Below, piece after piece: positions 32,806 through 41,989 of a stretch of DNA of 64,000 nt. The first letter of the stretch is position 1, and every line of letters begins with the position of its first letter. The stretch comes from Candidatus Treponema caballi (GTDB lineage Bacteria; Spirochaetota; Spirochaetia; Treponematales; Treponemataceae), in contig JAGHRS010000002.1 in the NCBI GenBank assembly GCA_018066285.1, positions 124,001 through 188,000 on the forward strand, in the 5' to 3' direction. A model generated the notes under the pieces. It was not told the origin of the DNA. It searched no databases and saw nothing but the letters and a program-made list of their open reading frames with translations. A program made the position numbers and the translations under genes.

Positions 32806-33768
32806 TTAGTCTTCCCAGCTGCCGGTGCGGATTTCGTCACAAATGCGCAGCCAGCTTTCAAAGCGTTCTTCGCTTATGGCGCCTGCGTATACTCCTTCCT
32901 GAATCTTGCAGCCGGGCTCCCTGTCGTGAGTGCAGGACATGCCGAAGCTGCATTTGCCGACGAACGGCTTCATTTCGCGGAAGTACAGCGCCAGGTCTTC
33001 TGCTGCAATGTCGTGCAGAACGAACCGGCGGACTCCGGGAGTATCTATGATGGAAGCAACTGCGTTCTGGCGCCCGCCCAGCAGAGCTTCGTTCAGTTTC
33101 AAATGGATGAGGGTGCCGCGCGTTGTCGTATGCGTTCCCCGTCCGTATTTTTCAGAAAGGCTGCCTGTCTTAAGGACGCACGTTGAATCGAGCACGTTCA
33201 CGATGCTTGATTTTCCGACGCCAGACTGGCCGGTCAGGACGCTGAGCTTATCCTCCAGCAGTTCTGCCAGCTGCGGCATGCCTTCGCCCGACTTTGCGGA
33301 TATGCGGATGACCTTGTAGCCGATCCGTTCCCAGTCGGTGAGCCGGTACTCAAAATCAGGGTCTTCGGCGTCATCAAGATCGCACTTGTTCGCCACGATG
33401 ACCGGCTCAATTCCTGCATACTCAGCCTGTGCAAGCACGCGGTCCACAAAGCGGGGCCGGAAGGGAGGCTCATCCGGGGTGGTGATGCAGATTATCTGGT
33501 CGACGTTTGCGGCAAGCAGCTGCGGCTGCCGGCCCTTCACGTTCCAGCGGACATACTCGTTTCTGCGGGGCACAAGGCCGGTAATCTGGCCTTCGTCTTC
33601 AGTCTGCTCATCCGGTTCAAGCTCAACCCGGTCACCGGGAGCGAGGGGATTGTAGTAACCTTCTACATCCTTGAGCTTCTTGCCTTTGATGGTGCACTGG
33701 CGCGTTATGCCGTCTTCGCATTCGACTGAGAAAATGTTGTTGCTGCCGCCAAGAACGAGTCCTGTCAT
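32806..33768 (-). CDS. rsgA: Ribosome small subunit-dependent GTPase A
   Basis: A 320-residue circularly permuted GTPase that helps the 30S subunit mature. The OB-fold N-terminus ends near LVPRRNEYVRWNVKGR. The G motifs appear in the permuted order: NKCD (G4), GQSGVGKSS (G1), TTTRG and DTPGVRRF (G3). A C-terminal zinc knuckle (CSFGMSCTHDREPGC) is intact. The start sits 6 nt after TAGAAT with TTGTCT 17 nt further up, so the message is predicted leaderless, ironic for a 30S assembly factor. It heads the rsgA-mutS2 operon. Confidence 0.94.
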   Translation of the reverse strand: MTGLVLGGSNNIFSVECEDGITRQCTIKGKKLKDVEGYYNPLAPGDRVELEPDEQTEDEGQITGLVPRRNEYVRWNVKGRQPQLLAANVDQIICITTPDEPPFRPRFVDRVLAQAEYAGIEPVIVANKCDLDDAEDPDFEYRLTDWERIGYKVIRISAKSGEGMPQLAELLEDKLSVLTGQSGVGKSSIVNVLDSTCVLKTGSLSEKYGRGTHTTTRGTLIHLKLNEALLGGRQNAVASIIDTPGVRRFVLHDIAAEDLALYFREMKPFVGKCSFGMSCTHDREPGCKIQEGVYAGAISEERFESWLRICDEIRTGSWED

Positions 33769-33774
33769 ACGATT

Positions 33775-33803
33775 ATTCTACAGGGGATAAGGAAAAAAGA
33801 CAA
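33775..33803 (-). promoter_or_regulatory. Promoter TTGTCT-17-TAGAAT for leaderless rsgA-mutS2
   Basis: On the minus strand TTGTCT (33803-33798) and TAGAAT (33780-33775) are 17 nt apart. AATCGT separates the -10 box from the ATG at 33768. Confidence 0.55.
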
Positions 33804-33855
33804 CTGAGCGACGCTGCGGGTGCCCGCTTTCCTGAAACTTTCATCTGGCTGCCGC

Positions 33856-34572
33856 TTAATCAAACTCATAGCCGATGAACAGTGCCTTCAAATCCGCCTT
33901 TCCCGTGATGCCGAGCACCTTGTAGACAGTCGCAAGGTCTTTCTTGATGGCGCTTTCGCTCACGTTGTGGGTGATGGCGAGCGCCTTGATCGTCGTGTTG
34001 TTGACGACCACTTCCTTGATGCAATCCTTTTGGCGGTCAGTCAGCTTGTAGTCTTCCAGGTTGAAGGATGAACTTGCGGCGCCTGTGTTTACGGCGTGCC
34101 TGAAAAGCAGGTTGATGCAGCCGATGGCGCAGAGTGCGAAAAGCGTGAGCCCCACGTAGCGGAAGAACTCGAGTGCGCCATACGGAATGACGAGCGCGAG
34201 TTTTGCGACCTCAACGGCAGAGTAGATGATGATGGCTTTTCCCTTCGCCTTCACGCCGCTTGCAAGCAGCAGGACGAGCAGAATGGATGAGAGGAAGAGC
34301 GCGATGTAGATATCCGCGGTGTACAGGCTTCCAAGAACGAGCAGCTCAATGCCCGCGTAGCAGAGAAGATGCTTTGTGTCGAAGATTGCGGCCAGAACAA
34401 GCAAAATGAGCGCGGCGCCTTCAGTCGAGAAGGTGACTGCTTCTGCGGCCGGGAAAATGCAGCCCTGATAGAGGAAACCCGTGAGCGCGTTCATGACGGC
34501 AACAATGACGATGTACGCACAACCGGCAAGTGAAATCAGACGAAACGGACGGGCCGCAGCTTTCTCAAACAC
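33856..34572 (-). CDS. Membrane-bound LuxR-type transcriptional regulator
   Basis: A 238-residue protein. Residues 1-165 form about six hydrophobic helices with no recognised sensor domain. The C-terminal ~70 residues form a LuxR/NarL helix-turn-helix (YKLTDRQKDCIKEVVVNNTTIKALAITHNVSESAIKKDLATVYKVLGI). It would bind DNA while anchored in the membrane, a layout seen repeatedly in treponemes. No receiver domain or partner kinase is adjacent. AAGGAG lies 8 nt from the ATG. It is divergent from the CAT-like gene, a candidate target. Confidence 0.78.
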   Translation of the reverse strand: MFEKAAARPFRLISLAGCAYIVIVAVMNALTGFLYQGCIFPAAEAVTFSTEGAALILLVLAAIFDTKHLLCYAGIELLVLGSLYTADIYIALFLSSILLVLLLASGVKAKGKAIIIYSAVEVAKLALVIPYGALEFFRYVGLTLFALCAIGCINLLFRHAVNTGAASSSFNLEDYKLTDRQKDCIKEVVVNNTTIKALAITHNVSESAIKKDLATVYKVLGITGKADLKALFIGYEFD

Positions 34573-34646
34573 GTGAACTTCTCCTTTCCTTTATTGTAAG
34601 CGGATGCGCCGCTTTCTGCAAGAACAGCACGTGAACTTGCAGTTTA

Positions 34647-34675
34647 TTTACCTCATGCGCATCCTCGTGTACAAT
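34647..34675 (+). promoter_or_regulatory. Promoter TTTACC-17-TACAAT of the CAT-like gene
   Basis: TTTACC (34647-34652) and TACAAT (34670-34675) are 17 nt apart. A normal 5' leader follows, with GGAGG before the ATG at 34708. Confidence 0.5.
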
Positions 34676-34707
34676 AGCGGAAAGACATATATCCAGGAGG
34701 CCCGCGC

Positions 34708-35355
34708 ATGAACTACCGCAAAATCGACAAAGACACATACTACAGAAAAGGCGTATACCGCCACTTCACCGAAGACTGCAAGTGCTCCATGTCCATGACC
34801 GCGCGTGTTGATGTGACTGAGCTTGCCGCCTGGTCAAAGAAGAACGGGTCGAAGTTTCACATCAACTTCCTGTACCTGCTTTCAAAGGTGCTGAACTCGC
34901 GCGACGACTACAAGATGGTCTACTTCTGGAAGACTGATGAGCTTGTCTGTTACGACCAGATAAATCCTGTGCAGTATGTGTTCCACGAAGAGACCGAAAC
35001 GTGCTCTCCCGTGTACTCGGTGTACTATCCCGATTACAAAACGTTCTACGATGCCGCGCTCAAAGACCTTGAAAATGCGAAAAAACAAACCGGATACAAT
35101 CTGGATGCCGAAAATCACCCGAACTGGTTTGACGCGTCGTACATCTCGTGGCTTTCATACGACTCGTTCAACATCGAGCTTCCCGACGGCTACCTGCACT
35201 TTCCGCCAATCATCAACTGGGGACGCTACCGCGAAGAAAACGGCCGCCTCATGCTGCCCCTGAGCATCCGCATGAACCACGCCATAGCCGACGGTTTCCT
35301 GGTCGCCAACGTGTACCGCCTGCTCCAGAAAGAAATCGATGCGTTCGTACAATAA
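34708..35355 (+). CDS. Chloramphenicol acetyltransferase-family protein
   Basis: A 215-residue protein of the CAT fold. The N-terminus HFTEDCKCSMSMTARVDVTELAAWSKKNGSKFHINFLYLLSKVLN and PPIINWGRY are family features. The catalytic histidine motif appears as MNHAIADGFLVANVY; the usual HHxxxDGFH has N-H at the start and loses the last His. Trimeric CAT enzymes acetylate chloramphenicol. Many chromosomal relatives act on unknown substrates, so resistance should not be assumed. GGAGG precedes the ATG. Confidence 0.8.
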   Translation: MNYRKIDKDTYYRKGVYRHFTEDCKCSMSMTARVDVTELAAWSKKNGSKFHINFLYLLSKVLNSRDDYKMVYFWKTDELVCYDQINPVQYVFHEETETCSPVYSVYYPDYKTFYDAALKDLENAKKQTGYNLDAENHPNWFDASYISWLSYDSFNIELPDGYLHFPPIINWGRYREENGRLMLPLSIRMNHAIADGFLVANVYRLLQKEIDAFVQ

Positions 35356-35387
35356 GGCCGCCGCGCGCTTTCAAGGCTTGCTGCTAC

Positions 35388-36179
35388 TCAGATGAAACCG
35401 AAGTGCTCGAGCGCGTCCCGGATGCCGGTCGCGCTCGCGTTTCCCGTGCGGTAACTGACCTTGTCGAAAAGCGATGCCGGCGCCGCGTTCCCCATGGCAA
35501 TGCTGTTAGGCACATACGTCAGCATGGCAAGGTCATTGTTGCTGTCACCGAACGCATACGCTGCCTCAAGCGGAAGACCGTAATAATCAAGCACCGCCTG
35601 AAGTCCCGTCGCCTTTGAAAAGCCAAGCGGCACAAACTCCTTGAAGTCCCTGTCGCGGTCAATGTATTGAAAATACTTGTCAGAAGTCTTACGGAACAGC
35701 TCCAGGTCAGAATCCTCAGAAAGCCAGATGACGAACTTATCCGCGGAAAAACCTGGCTCATATATGCTCTCTGGCATCCTGTACGTTTTCTGAAGATACT
35801 CATAATACTGTTTCGCCCAGTCATGGCGGAGCGTTTCAGGCGAGGTAAAGCACATACAGTCCCGCGCCTCAAAATGAAGGTCTATCCTGCTTTCGCGGGC
35901 TGCGTCAGCAATCTCATCAATCACGGTGCGGGGTAGCGTCCTGTACAGGATATCCTTCCCGTCGCAGATAATATGCGTCCCGCAGCCCAGAACGAGCCCG
36001 TCCCATCCGATATCCCGGAACCGCTTCTCAATGATAGACAGACAGCGCCCCGAATTGATGAACATCAGGTTCCCGTTTTCCCGCGCCGCCCGGATAGCGT
36101 CAACCGCACTCCGCTGGATGGACCCGTCAATTTCCGACGTCAGCGTCCCGTCAATATCAAAGAAAGCAATCTTCCTCAT
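35388..36179 (-). CDS. HAD-superfamily (Cof type) phosphatase
   Basis: A 263-residue HAD IIB hydrolase. Motif I is FFDIDGTLTSEIDG with the nucleophile Asp, motif II INSGR, motif III a lysine in GFSKATGLQAVLDYYGL, and motif IV FGDSNNDLAML. The alpha/beta cap lies between residues 85 and 190. Such enzymes hydrolyse sugar phosphates or nucleotides in the cytosol. The start MRKIAFFD is set by motif I spacing. A longer upstream reading passes through repeat DNA. The -10 box TATAAT ends 7 nt before the ATG. Confidence 0.87.
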   Translation of the reverse strand: MRKIAFFDIDGTLTSEIDGSIQRSAVDAIRAARENGNLMFINSGRCLSIIEKRFRDIGWDGLVLGCGTHIICDGKDILYRTLPRTVIDEIADAARESRIDLHFEARDCMCFTSPETLRHDWAKQYYEYLQKTYRMPESIYEPGFSADKFVIWLSEDSDLELFRKTSDKYFQYIDRDRDFKEFVPLGFSKATGLQAVLDYYGLPLEAAYAFGDSNNDLAMLTYVPNSIAMGNAAPASLFDKVSYRTGNASATGIRDALEHFGFI

Positions 36180-36186
36180 ACGCGCG

Positions 36187-36215
36187 ATTATACAGAAAAG
36201 GGGAGACTGATGCAA
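36187..36215 (-). promoter_or_regulatory. Promoter TTGCAT-17-TATAAT for a leaderless HAD gene
   Basis: On the minus strand TTGCAT (36215-36210) and a perfect TATAAT (36192-36187) are 17 nt apart. CGCGCGT separates the -10 box from the ATG at 36179. Confidence 0.6.
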
Positions 36216-36221
36216 AGAATG

Positions 36222-36360
36222 ATGGGGCATTTTTACTTCGCTCCGCTCAGCAAAAACCGGGGTGTTCCGCGGCTTGCCTACGGCCGGCCTCTTCCCTCGT
36301 CGGCAGTGCCTCCTCAGTCCAGTGGCTGCTCCGCACCGCTCCATACCCCTTGCCTGATTT
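36222..36360. repeat. GC-rich intergenic segment related to the one at 63365-63480
   Basis: First part of the gene-free stretch 36216-36755. It contains GCTTGCCTACGGCCGGCC and, on the minus strand, GGAGCGGTGCGGAGCAGCC. The segment at 63365-63480 has the similar GGAGTGGTGGCGGAGCC on the same strand. Local stems are possible. The likeness is suggestive only. Confidence 0.35.
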
Positions 36361-36425
36361 TTAAACAAAAGATAAGACACTTCCCCCTCATTTTTCGTGT
36401 AAATTGAGTACGGAAACGCGAAACC

Positions 36426-36645
36426 GGTCCCTTTTCGTGGGAAAATGGCTGAACGGGGGACCTGTCCTTTTCAGAGAAATGCGTCAAAATTGCAGATTTC
36501 TCCGCACCCGCGGACTCGCGACGTGCCCGCATTGCATGATTTTGATGGAAAAACAGTAAAATCAGCGCGTTTTTACCTGAATAATCAAAAAAGCATGGTC
36601 CCCAAAAGCAAGATTTCCCCGCTTTCAGGGACCATTTCCCCCAAA
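36426..36645. repeat. Intergenic locus with paired degenerate repeats based on GGTCCC/GGGACC
   Basis: Two units start GGTCCC at 36426 and 36597, 171 bp apart. In each the word returns about 30-35 nt later as GGGACC (GGGGGACCTGTCC and CAGGGACCATTTCC), giving hairpins. Between them lies an inverted pair (TCAAAATTGCA with TGCATGATTTTGA). The layout parallels 63693-63905, where two GGTCAC units are 167 bp apart. No gene is credible here. Confidence 0.5.
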
Positions 36646-36755
36646 ATTAAAGCTTTTTTTGCTGTGAGCTCGCTTCCCTCCCGGCTCGCGCCCTCGCCGG
36701 AACCGCCGACAGATCCGCTTTTCTCCGGCTGGCGCCGTAAAAAGGAAGAAGCATA

Positions 36756-36789
36756 AAAAAAAACGGATGGTTGTCCATCCGTTTTTTTA
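36756..36789 (-). terminator. Terminator of the nfeD-SPFH operon
   Basis: ACGGATGG and CCATCCGT flank a four-base loop, with nine A on one side and seven T on the other, so it can stop transcription in both directions. It lies 14 bp from the SPFH stop codon. Confidence 0.88.
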
Positions 36790-36802
36790 GCTTCGTGTGC
36801 GT

Positions 36803-37684
36803 TTACTTCTTTGTGATCTCAGAAATTGCGGTTACTACGCCAGCGAGGTTCTGGAAATCAGCCGGCACGATGATCTTTGTTGCCTGACCATCGGCTGCCT
36901 TCTCCATTGTCTCAAGGCTTCTGAGCTTGATGACAGCATCATCAAGACCGACTTCCTTAATCATCTTAAGACCGTCTGCGGTTGCCTTCTGGACTTCAAG
37001 AATAGCCTGAGCCTCACCTTCAGCCTTGCGTACGGCAGCTTCCTTCTCAGCTTCAGCCTGCAGGATCATTGACTGCTTCTTTCCTTCTGCAACCAGAATC
37101 TGTGACTGCTTCTCACCTTCAGCAACGAGAATCTTCTCACGGCGTTCGCGCTCAGCCCTCATCTGCTTTTCCATTGCTTCCTGAATTGCTGCAGGCGGCA
37201 TGATGTTCTTAACCTCAACGCGGTTTACCTTGATGCCCCACGGGTCTGTTGCCTCATCAAGAATCTGGCGCATCTTTGTGTTGATGACGTCGCGGCTTGT
37301 CAACGTCTGGTCAAGGTCCAGCTCACCGATGATGTTGCGGAGCGTTGTTGCTGTCAGTGTCTCAATGGCGAAGTTAGGGTTTTCAACACCATAGGTATAC
37401 ATTTTCGGATCAGTAATCTGCATGTAGACGACGGTGTCAATCTCCATGGTTACGTTATCCTTGGTGATGACTGGCTGTGGCGGAAAGTCCAGGACCTTCT
37501 CCTTAAGGCTTACCTTCTTTGCCATTCTGTCGATGAACGGGAACTTAACGTGAAGACCCGTCTGCCAGGTTGTGTTGTATGAACCGAGACGCTCAATGAC
37601 GACAGCGTCTGACTGCGGAACGATCCTGATGTTTGTGATGATGAGGATCATCACGATGACAATCAATGCAATAATTACGTACAT
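36803..37684 (-). CDS. SPFH/band 7 membrane protein (QmcA/slipin-like)
   Basis: A 293-residue protein with one N-terminal membrane helix (MYVIIALIVIVMILIITNI) and an SPFH domain: IVPQSDAVVIERLGSYNTTWQTGLHVKFPFIDRM, then VYMQITDPKMYTYGVENP. A long charged coiled coil follows (EKQMRAERERREKILVAEGEK with repeated AEGKKQS units). Such proteins assemble into large rings that organise membrane microdomains and protease complexes. The NfeD gene directly upstream is the classical partner. No strong Shine-Dalgarno beyond AGGAG about 6 nt before the ATG. Confidence 0.92.
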   Translation of the reverse strand: MYVIIALIVIVMILIITNIRIVPQSDAVVIERLGSYNTTWQTGLHVKFPFIDRMAKKVSLKEKVLDFPPQPVITKDNVTMEIDTVVYMQITDPKMYTYGVENPNFAIETLTATTLRNIIGELDLDQTLTSRDVINTKMRQILDEATDPWGIKVNRVEVKNIMPPAAIQEAMEKQMRAERERREKILVAEGEKQSQILVAEGKKQSMILQAEAEKEAAVRKAEGEAQAILEVQKATADGLKMIKEVGLDDAVIKLRSLETMEKAADGQATKIIVPADFQNLAGVVTAISEITKK

Positions 37685-37766
37685 GACTTTCTCCTTTTTG
37701 CAACTGGCAGATGAATGCCAGCCGCTATGTTAATTTGATAAACTCTCCAGATCCGGCTTGCTCTGC

Positions 37767-38219
37767 TCAGATCTGCTTTACACAGGCTGTAACGCCTGTG
37801 ATTTCTTCAATAATACACTTGGTGCCTTCCTCTAAGACGATGTCGTCTTTGACGGTGGCAGTCCACTCCATTCCGTTAAGCTTAACGGTTCCCTTTTCGA
37901 GTGCGGTAATCTTTCTGGTGACTACCGCAATCTGACCGATTGTCCGCTCATAGTTCGTTGCGATTTTCTTCTGATTAAGCTTCTTTTTCAGCAACGGACG
38001 TGTGAAAATAAGCAGAATCAGCGAAAGCACGACGAAGATGGACAACTGGGCTGCAAACGGCAGTGGCGTAAAGGCAAGGAATACCATTACGAACGCGCTT
38101 ATTGCAAACCAGATGGTCGTCAGGGAGAGGGTGAACGTTTCAATTACGATGCAGAGAATCGTAACTGCAACCCAGAACCATGGAAGAAAATCACGGATGA
38201 TTTCAATGATTTGTTCCAT
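37767..38219 (-). CDS. NfeD-family membrane protein
   Basis: A 150-residue short NfeD. Two or three hydrophobic helices at residues 10-75 are followed by a C-terminal OB-fold (IGQIAVVTRKITALEKGTVKLNGMEWTATVKDDIVLEEGTKCIIEEITG). NfeD proteins work with SPFH partners, and here the gene sits 82 bp upstream of one in the same direction. The protease domain found in long NfeD forms is absent, which is normal for the short class. AGGAGG precedes the ATG. Confidence 0.88.
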   Translation of the reverse strand: MEQIIEIIRDFLPWFWVAVTILCIVIETFTLSLTTIWFAISAFVMVFLAFTPLPFAAQLSIFVVLSLILLIFTRPLLKKKLNQKKIATNYERTIGQIAVVTRKITALEKGTVKLNGMEWTATVKDDIVLEEGTKCIIEEITGVTACVKQI

Positions 38220-38377
38220 AAACCTGACCTCCTTTGCGTTTCGTTACCCCGAATATACGGCCAGAAGGATGAGAATGCAATACTTTTCCGGGGTGACCTT
38301 TGTTACTTTTGGGGTAACGTTGGTTACTCAACTGTCTTTCTATACATTCTGTGTTGAATTATGGTAAAATCCGCGTG

Positions 38378-40174
38378 ATGAGTATTTTTGACGTAATTAC
38401 ATTGTTCGGTGGACTTGCCATGTTCCTGTACGGCATGCGCCTGATGGGAGACAGCCTTAAGGAAAGCTCTTCCGGTACACTGAAAATCATCATGGAAAAA
38501 ATTACCAATAATGCCATAAAGGCTTTTTTCCTTGGCGTTGTGGTAACTGCCATAATCCAGTCATCAACGGCGACTATTGTCATTACCGCAGGCCTTGTCG
38601 GAGCCGGCATCCTGACGCTCAGACAGTCACTCGGCATTATTGTGGGTGCGAACGTCGGTACTACGGTTACCGGCCAGATTATCCGCCTTCTTGATATTGA
38701 CTCATCAGGTGCTGCCGGCGTGTTGCAGTTCTTCAAGCCTTCAACCCTGGCGCCTGTTGCCCTGATAATCGGCATTATCTGCATCATGGCGTCAAGAACG
38801 AAGCGTGCTGAAAACGGCGGAAAGATTGCCATGGGCTTCGGAATTCTTTTCTCAGGCCTTCTCAACATGACGGGCGCCGTTTCCAACCTTAACGATTCAG
38901 GCGTTTTCAACACCCTTTTCAGCACATTGGGTGACAATCCGTTCATCGGATACCTGACCGGCGCCGGTGTCGCGTTCGTGCTTCAGAGTTCAAGTGCAAC
39001 AATCGGTATTCTTCAGGCGTTCAGTACCACGGGGCTTCTTGCATTCAAGTCCATTTATTCCGTAATTGTCGGTATTTACCTTGGAGATTGCATAACTACG
39101 GCTATCGTGTGCTCAATCGGCGCAAAAGAAGATGCCCGCCGTGTCGGAATCGTCAACATCCTGTTCAACCTGAGTGAAACCGTCGTCGTTCTTGTTGTGG
39201 TAACTGTGCTGCATCAGATGGGGCTTCTTGAAGGCCTTTGGGATATGACGGTGCGCTCCGGTGACATTGCGAATACAAACACCATCTTCAATCTGGGCTG
39301 TTCAGTCGTTCTTTTCCCGCTGCTGCCGGTATATGAGAAACTTTCAATGAAGATTATCCGTTCAGCTCCGGTAAAAGCAGGTCCCTATGACGACAAAATT
39401 CAGGCCCTTAACCCTGCGTTCTTCAACACGCCGGCCCTTACACTCCGCAGCTGCTACAACCTTCTGCAGGTGACACTCCGCCTGGCTGTTGAAAACTTCA
39501 GCAAGGCACTCAGCCTGCTTGCCACGTACGATAGCGCCCTTTTTACCGAGATTGATGAACAGGAAGAACAGCTTGACGTGCTCACCGATAACGTCAGCCG
39601 GTACCTGGGCCAGTTCAGCCCGTATGTGCATGAAGAAGAGCATGTGCGCATCTTTAACGAATACTTTAAGTGCGCCGACCTTTTTGAGCGCATCGGCGAC
39701 CATGCCATGAACATTGCAAAAGAAGCCCGTGCCCTGAATGAAAGCGGCGGTACGCTTTCTGAAAGTGCGCTCAGGGAACTTGATGTAACGGGCAGCATAA
39801 TCCGCCAGATATTCGACAACATACAGCAGGCATTCCGTTCCCGCGACCTTAAGGCAGCGCGCCACGTTGAGCCGCTTGAAGAAGTGGTGGATGACATGGT
39901 GAACATGCTGCATGACAACCACCTGACACGCCTTCGCGACGGTACGTGCGACACCATTACCGGTACGTCGTTCCTCAACATTCTTACGAATATAGAACGG
40001 ATTTCTGACCTGTGCTCAAGTGTAGGCCTTGCCGTCTTAAGCCGTGTCGAATCGGATGCCAACTTTGCCCACTCGTACTTAAGCAAACTGCACCGTGGCA
40101 ACAACGAAGAATACAACACCGAATACGCCGCCGCCCGAAAGGAATTCTTTGACCAGCTGGAAAGTGTAAAGTAA
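38378..40174 (+). CDS. Na/Pi cotransporter family protein with PhoU-like C-terminal domain
   Basis: A 598-residue protein. The membrane half carries the duplicated family motif, GVVVTAIIQSSTATIVITAGLV and GAGVAFVLQSSSATIGILQAFS, whose QSSS/QSSTA repeats form the Na+/phosphate path. The C-terminal ~200 residues are PhoU-like helices with EEVVDDMVNM and the metal-binding pattern ADLFERIGDHAMNIAKEA. It would import phosphate with sodium at the inner membrane. The start MSIFDVITLFGG at 38378 lies 7 nt after TAAAAT; no clear -35 is seen. Nine codons upstream are open but lack family similarity. Confidence 0.92.
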   Translation: MSIFDVITLFGGLAMFLYGMRLMGDSLKESSSGTLKIIMEKITNNAIKAFFLGVVVTAIIQSSTATIVITAGLVGAGILTLRQSLGIIVGANVGTTVTGQIIRLLDIDSSGAAGVLQFFKPSTLAPVALIIGIICIMASRTKRAENGGKIAMGFGILFSGLLNMTGAVSNLNDSGVFNTLFSTLGDNPFIGYLTGAGVAFVLQSSSATIGILQAFSTTGLLAFKSIYSVIVGIYLGDCITTAIVCSIGAKEDARRVGIVNILFNLSETVVVLVVVTVLHQMGLLEGLWDMTVRSGDIANTNTIFNLGCSVVLFPLLPVYEKLSMKIIRSAPVKAGPYDDKIQALNPAFFNTPALTLRSCYNLLQVTLRLAVENFSKALSLLATYDSALFTEIDEQEEQLDVLTDNVSRYLGQFSPYVHEEEHVRIFNEYFKCADLFERIGDHAMNIAKEARALNESGGTLSESALRELDVTGSIIRQIFDNIQQAFRSRDLKAARHVEPLEEVVDDMVNMLHDNHLTRLRDGTCDTITGTSFLNILTNIERISDLCSSVGLAVLSRVESDANFAHSYLSKLHRGNNEEYNTEYAAARKEFFDQLESVK

Positions 40175-40217
40175 AATTCTGATTGACTTAAAACCTTTAT
40201 TTTATGATATTTAATTC

Positions 40218-41975
40218 ATGTCGACAGTAAAGAAACTCATGACCGGCCTTGAAAGAAAGTACAGGGTAGCTACGGTACTTGCCCCGGTCACAATCATGGG
40301 AGAGGTTTTCCTTGAAGTCCTCATCCCGCTCATCATGGCCCGCATTATCGATGTGGGCATTCCAAATCACGATGCAAAGTATGTAACGCTCGTCGGTCTT
40401 CTGATGATCGGCGCGTCGCTTCTCTCTCTCTCCTGCGGTGTCGTCTCCGGATGTCTTGCGGCAACGGCTTCACAGGGCTTTTCACACAACCTGCGCCGCC
40501 GCCTTTTCAGCAAGGTGCAGGACTTTTCGTTCTTCAACGTGGATAAGTTCAGCACCGCTTCTCTGGTGACGCGCCTTACCACAGACGTCACCAATGCCCA
40601 GAACACGTACGCAATGATTATCCGCATGTGTTTCAGGGCTCCGTTCATGTTCATAAGCGCCATCGTCATGGCAGTCTATATGAACGCACGGCTTTCACTC
40701 ATTTTCCTTGTAGCCATTCCGTGTGTCGCAATTCCTGCGGCGCTCATCATGACAAAAGCTCATCCGCGCTTTGAAGCGATGATGAAGAAGTTTGACAAAC
40801 TCAACGCATCCGTGCAGGAAAACCTGATCGGCATCCGTGCAGTGAAGGCGTTCGTCCGCGAAGACCACGAAAGCGAAAAGTTCCGCCAGGCAGCGGATGA
40901 TGTGCGCAGCGCCCAGGTAAAGGCAGAAAAGCTCGTCATTCTGAACATGCCGATCCTCATGCTCGTCATGTATATGAGCATCATCGTCATGATGTGGTTC
41001 GGCGGTAACCAGATTATCGCGGGCGACATGCAGACCGGTGAGCTCATCAGTTTCATCACCTATCTGACACAGATTCTTTCATCACTCATGATGATTTCAA
41101 TGATATTTGTCATGCTCGTCATTTCACGAGCCTCTATACAGCGTATCTGCGAAGTGCTTGATGAGCCGCTCGACCTGACTGACTCAGGTGACAGCGCGCT
41201 CAAGCCATCAGATGGCTCAGTTGTCTTCAAGAACGTGTCGTTCAGCTATGACAAGCGGATGGAGACTGCCGTGCTCCGTGACGTGTCGCTTTCAATAAAA
41301 AGCGGCCAGGTAGTCGGCATTATCGGAGGAACGGGCTCATCAAAGACGACGCTCGTTTCCATGATTCCGCGCCTGTACGACGTGCTTTCAGGAAGCGTTG
41401 AGGTCGGCGGCCACGATGTCCGCGACTACGGCCTGAAACCGCTTCGTGAAGACGTCGCCATGGTTCTGCAGAAGAACGTGCTTTTCTCAGGCACCATCCG
41501 CGAAAACCTGCGCTGGGGTGATGTAAACGCCTCTGACGCTGAGATTGAGGCAGCGTGCCGCGCCGCCTGTGCCCATGACTTCATCATGAGCTTCCCTGAA
41601 GGTTATGACACTGAACTCGGACAGGGTGGTGTAAACGTGTCAGGCGGCCAGAAGCAGCGCCTGTGTATTGCACGCGCTCTTTTGAAGAAGCCTAAGATCA
41701 TCATCTTTGACGACAGTACGAGCGCTGTTGATACGGCGACTGACGCAAAGATCCGCGAGGCACTGCGTACGTCGCTTCCTGAAACGACAAAGATCATCAT
41801 TGCGCAGAGAATTGCATCCGTTAAGGACGCAGACGTCATTTTCGTCATGGACGAGGGCCGAGTCGTAGATTCCGGAACGCATGACCAGCTTATTGAAACA
41901 AGCGCGATTTACCGCGAAGTTTATGAATCACAGCTTAAGGGCTCGGGCGATATGGATCGCCCTGAAAGCGACTGA
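40218..41975 (+). CDS. ABC exporter half-transporter with degenerate ATP site
   Basis: A 585-residue type IV ABC exporter: six membrane helices then a nucleotide-binding domain. Walker A reads GGTGSSKTT, with Ser replacing the Gly before Lys. Walker B is IIIFDDSTSAVD, with Asp where the catalytic Glu should be. The signature is VSGGQKQRLCIARAL. A non-catalytic site in one half is typical of heterodimeric exporters (LmrCD, TM287/288 type). The next gene, 14 bp downstream, has the canonical partner site. TTGACT lies so that the expected transcription start falls at the ATG. The substrate is unknown, probably a drug or lipid-like compound. Confidence 0.92.
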   Translation: MSTVKKLMTGLERKYRVATVLAPVTIMGEVFLEVLIPLIMARIIDVGIPNHDAKYVTLVGLLMIGASLLSLSCGVVSGCLAATASQGFSHNLRRRLFSKVQDFSFFNVDKFSTASLVTRLTTDVTNAQNTYAMIIRMCFRAPFMFISAIVMAVYMNARLSLIFLVAIPCVAIPAALIMTKAHPRFEAMMKKFDKLNASVQENLIGIRAVKAFVREDHESEKFRQAADDVRSAQVKAEKLVILNMPILMLVMYMSIIVMMWFGGNQIIAGDMQTGELISFITYLTQILSSLMMISMIFVMLVISRASIQRICEVLDEPLDLTDSGDSALKPSDGSVVFKNVSFSYDKRMETAVLRDVSLSIKSGQVVGIIGGTGSSKTTLVSMIPRLYDVLSGSVEVGGHDVRDYGLKPLREDVAMVLQKNVLFSGTIRENLRWGDVNASDAEIEAACRAACAHDFIMSFPEGYDTELGQGGVNVSGGQKQRLCIARALLKKPKIIIFDDSTSAVDTATDAKIREALRTSLPETTKIIIAQRIASVKDADVIFVMDEGRVVDSGTHDQLIETSAIYREVYESQLKGSGDMDRPESD

Positions 41976-41989
41976 GGGAGGAACTGAAA

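Noticed and set aside
34708-35355. Naming the CAT-like gene as a chloramphenicol resistance gene
   Set aside because: The catalytic motif departs from HHxxxDGFH at both ends and chromosomal relatives often lack resistance activity.
41300-41380. Walker A defect (GGTGSSKTT) read as inactivation of the ABC gene at 40218
   Set aside because: Together with the Asp in Walker B it fits the normal degenerate half of a heterodimeric exporter, and the partner gene is canonical.
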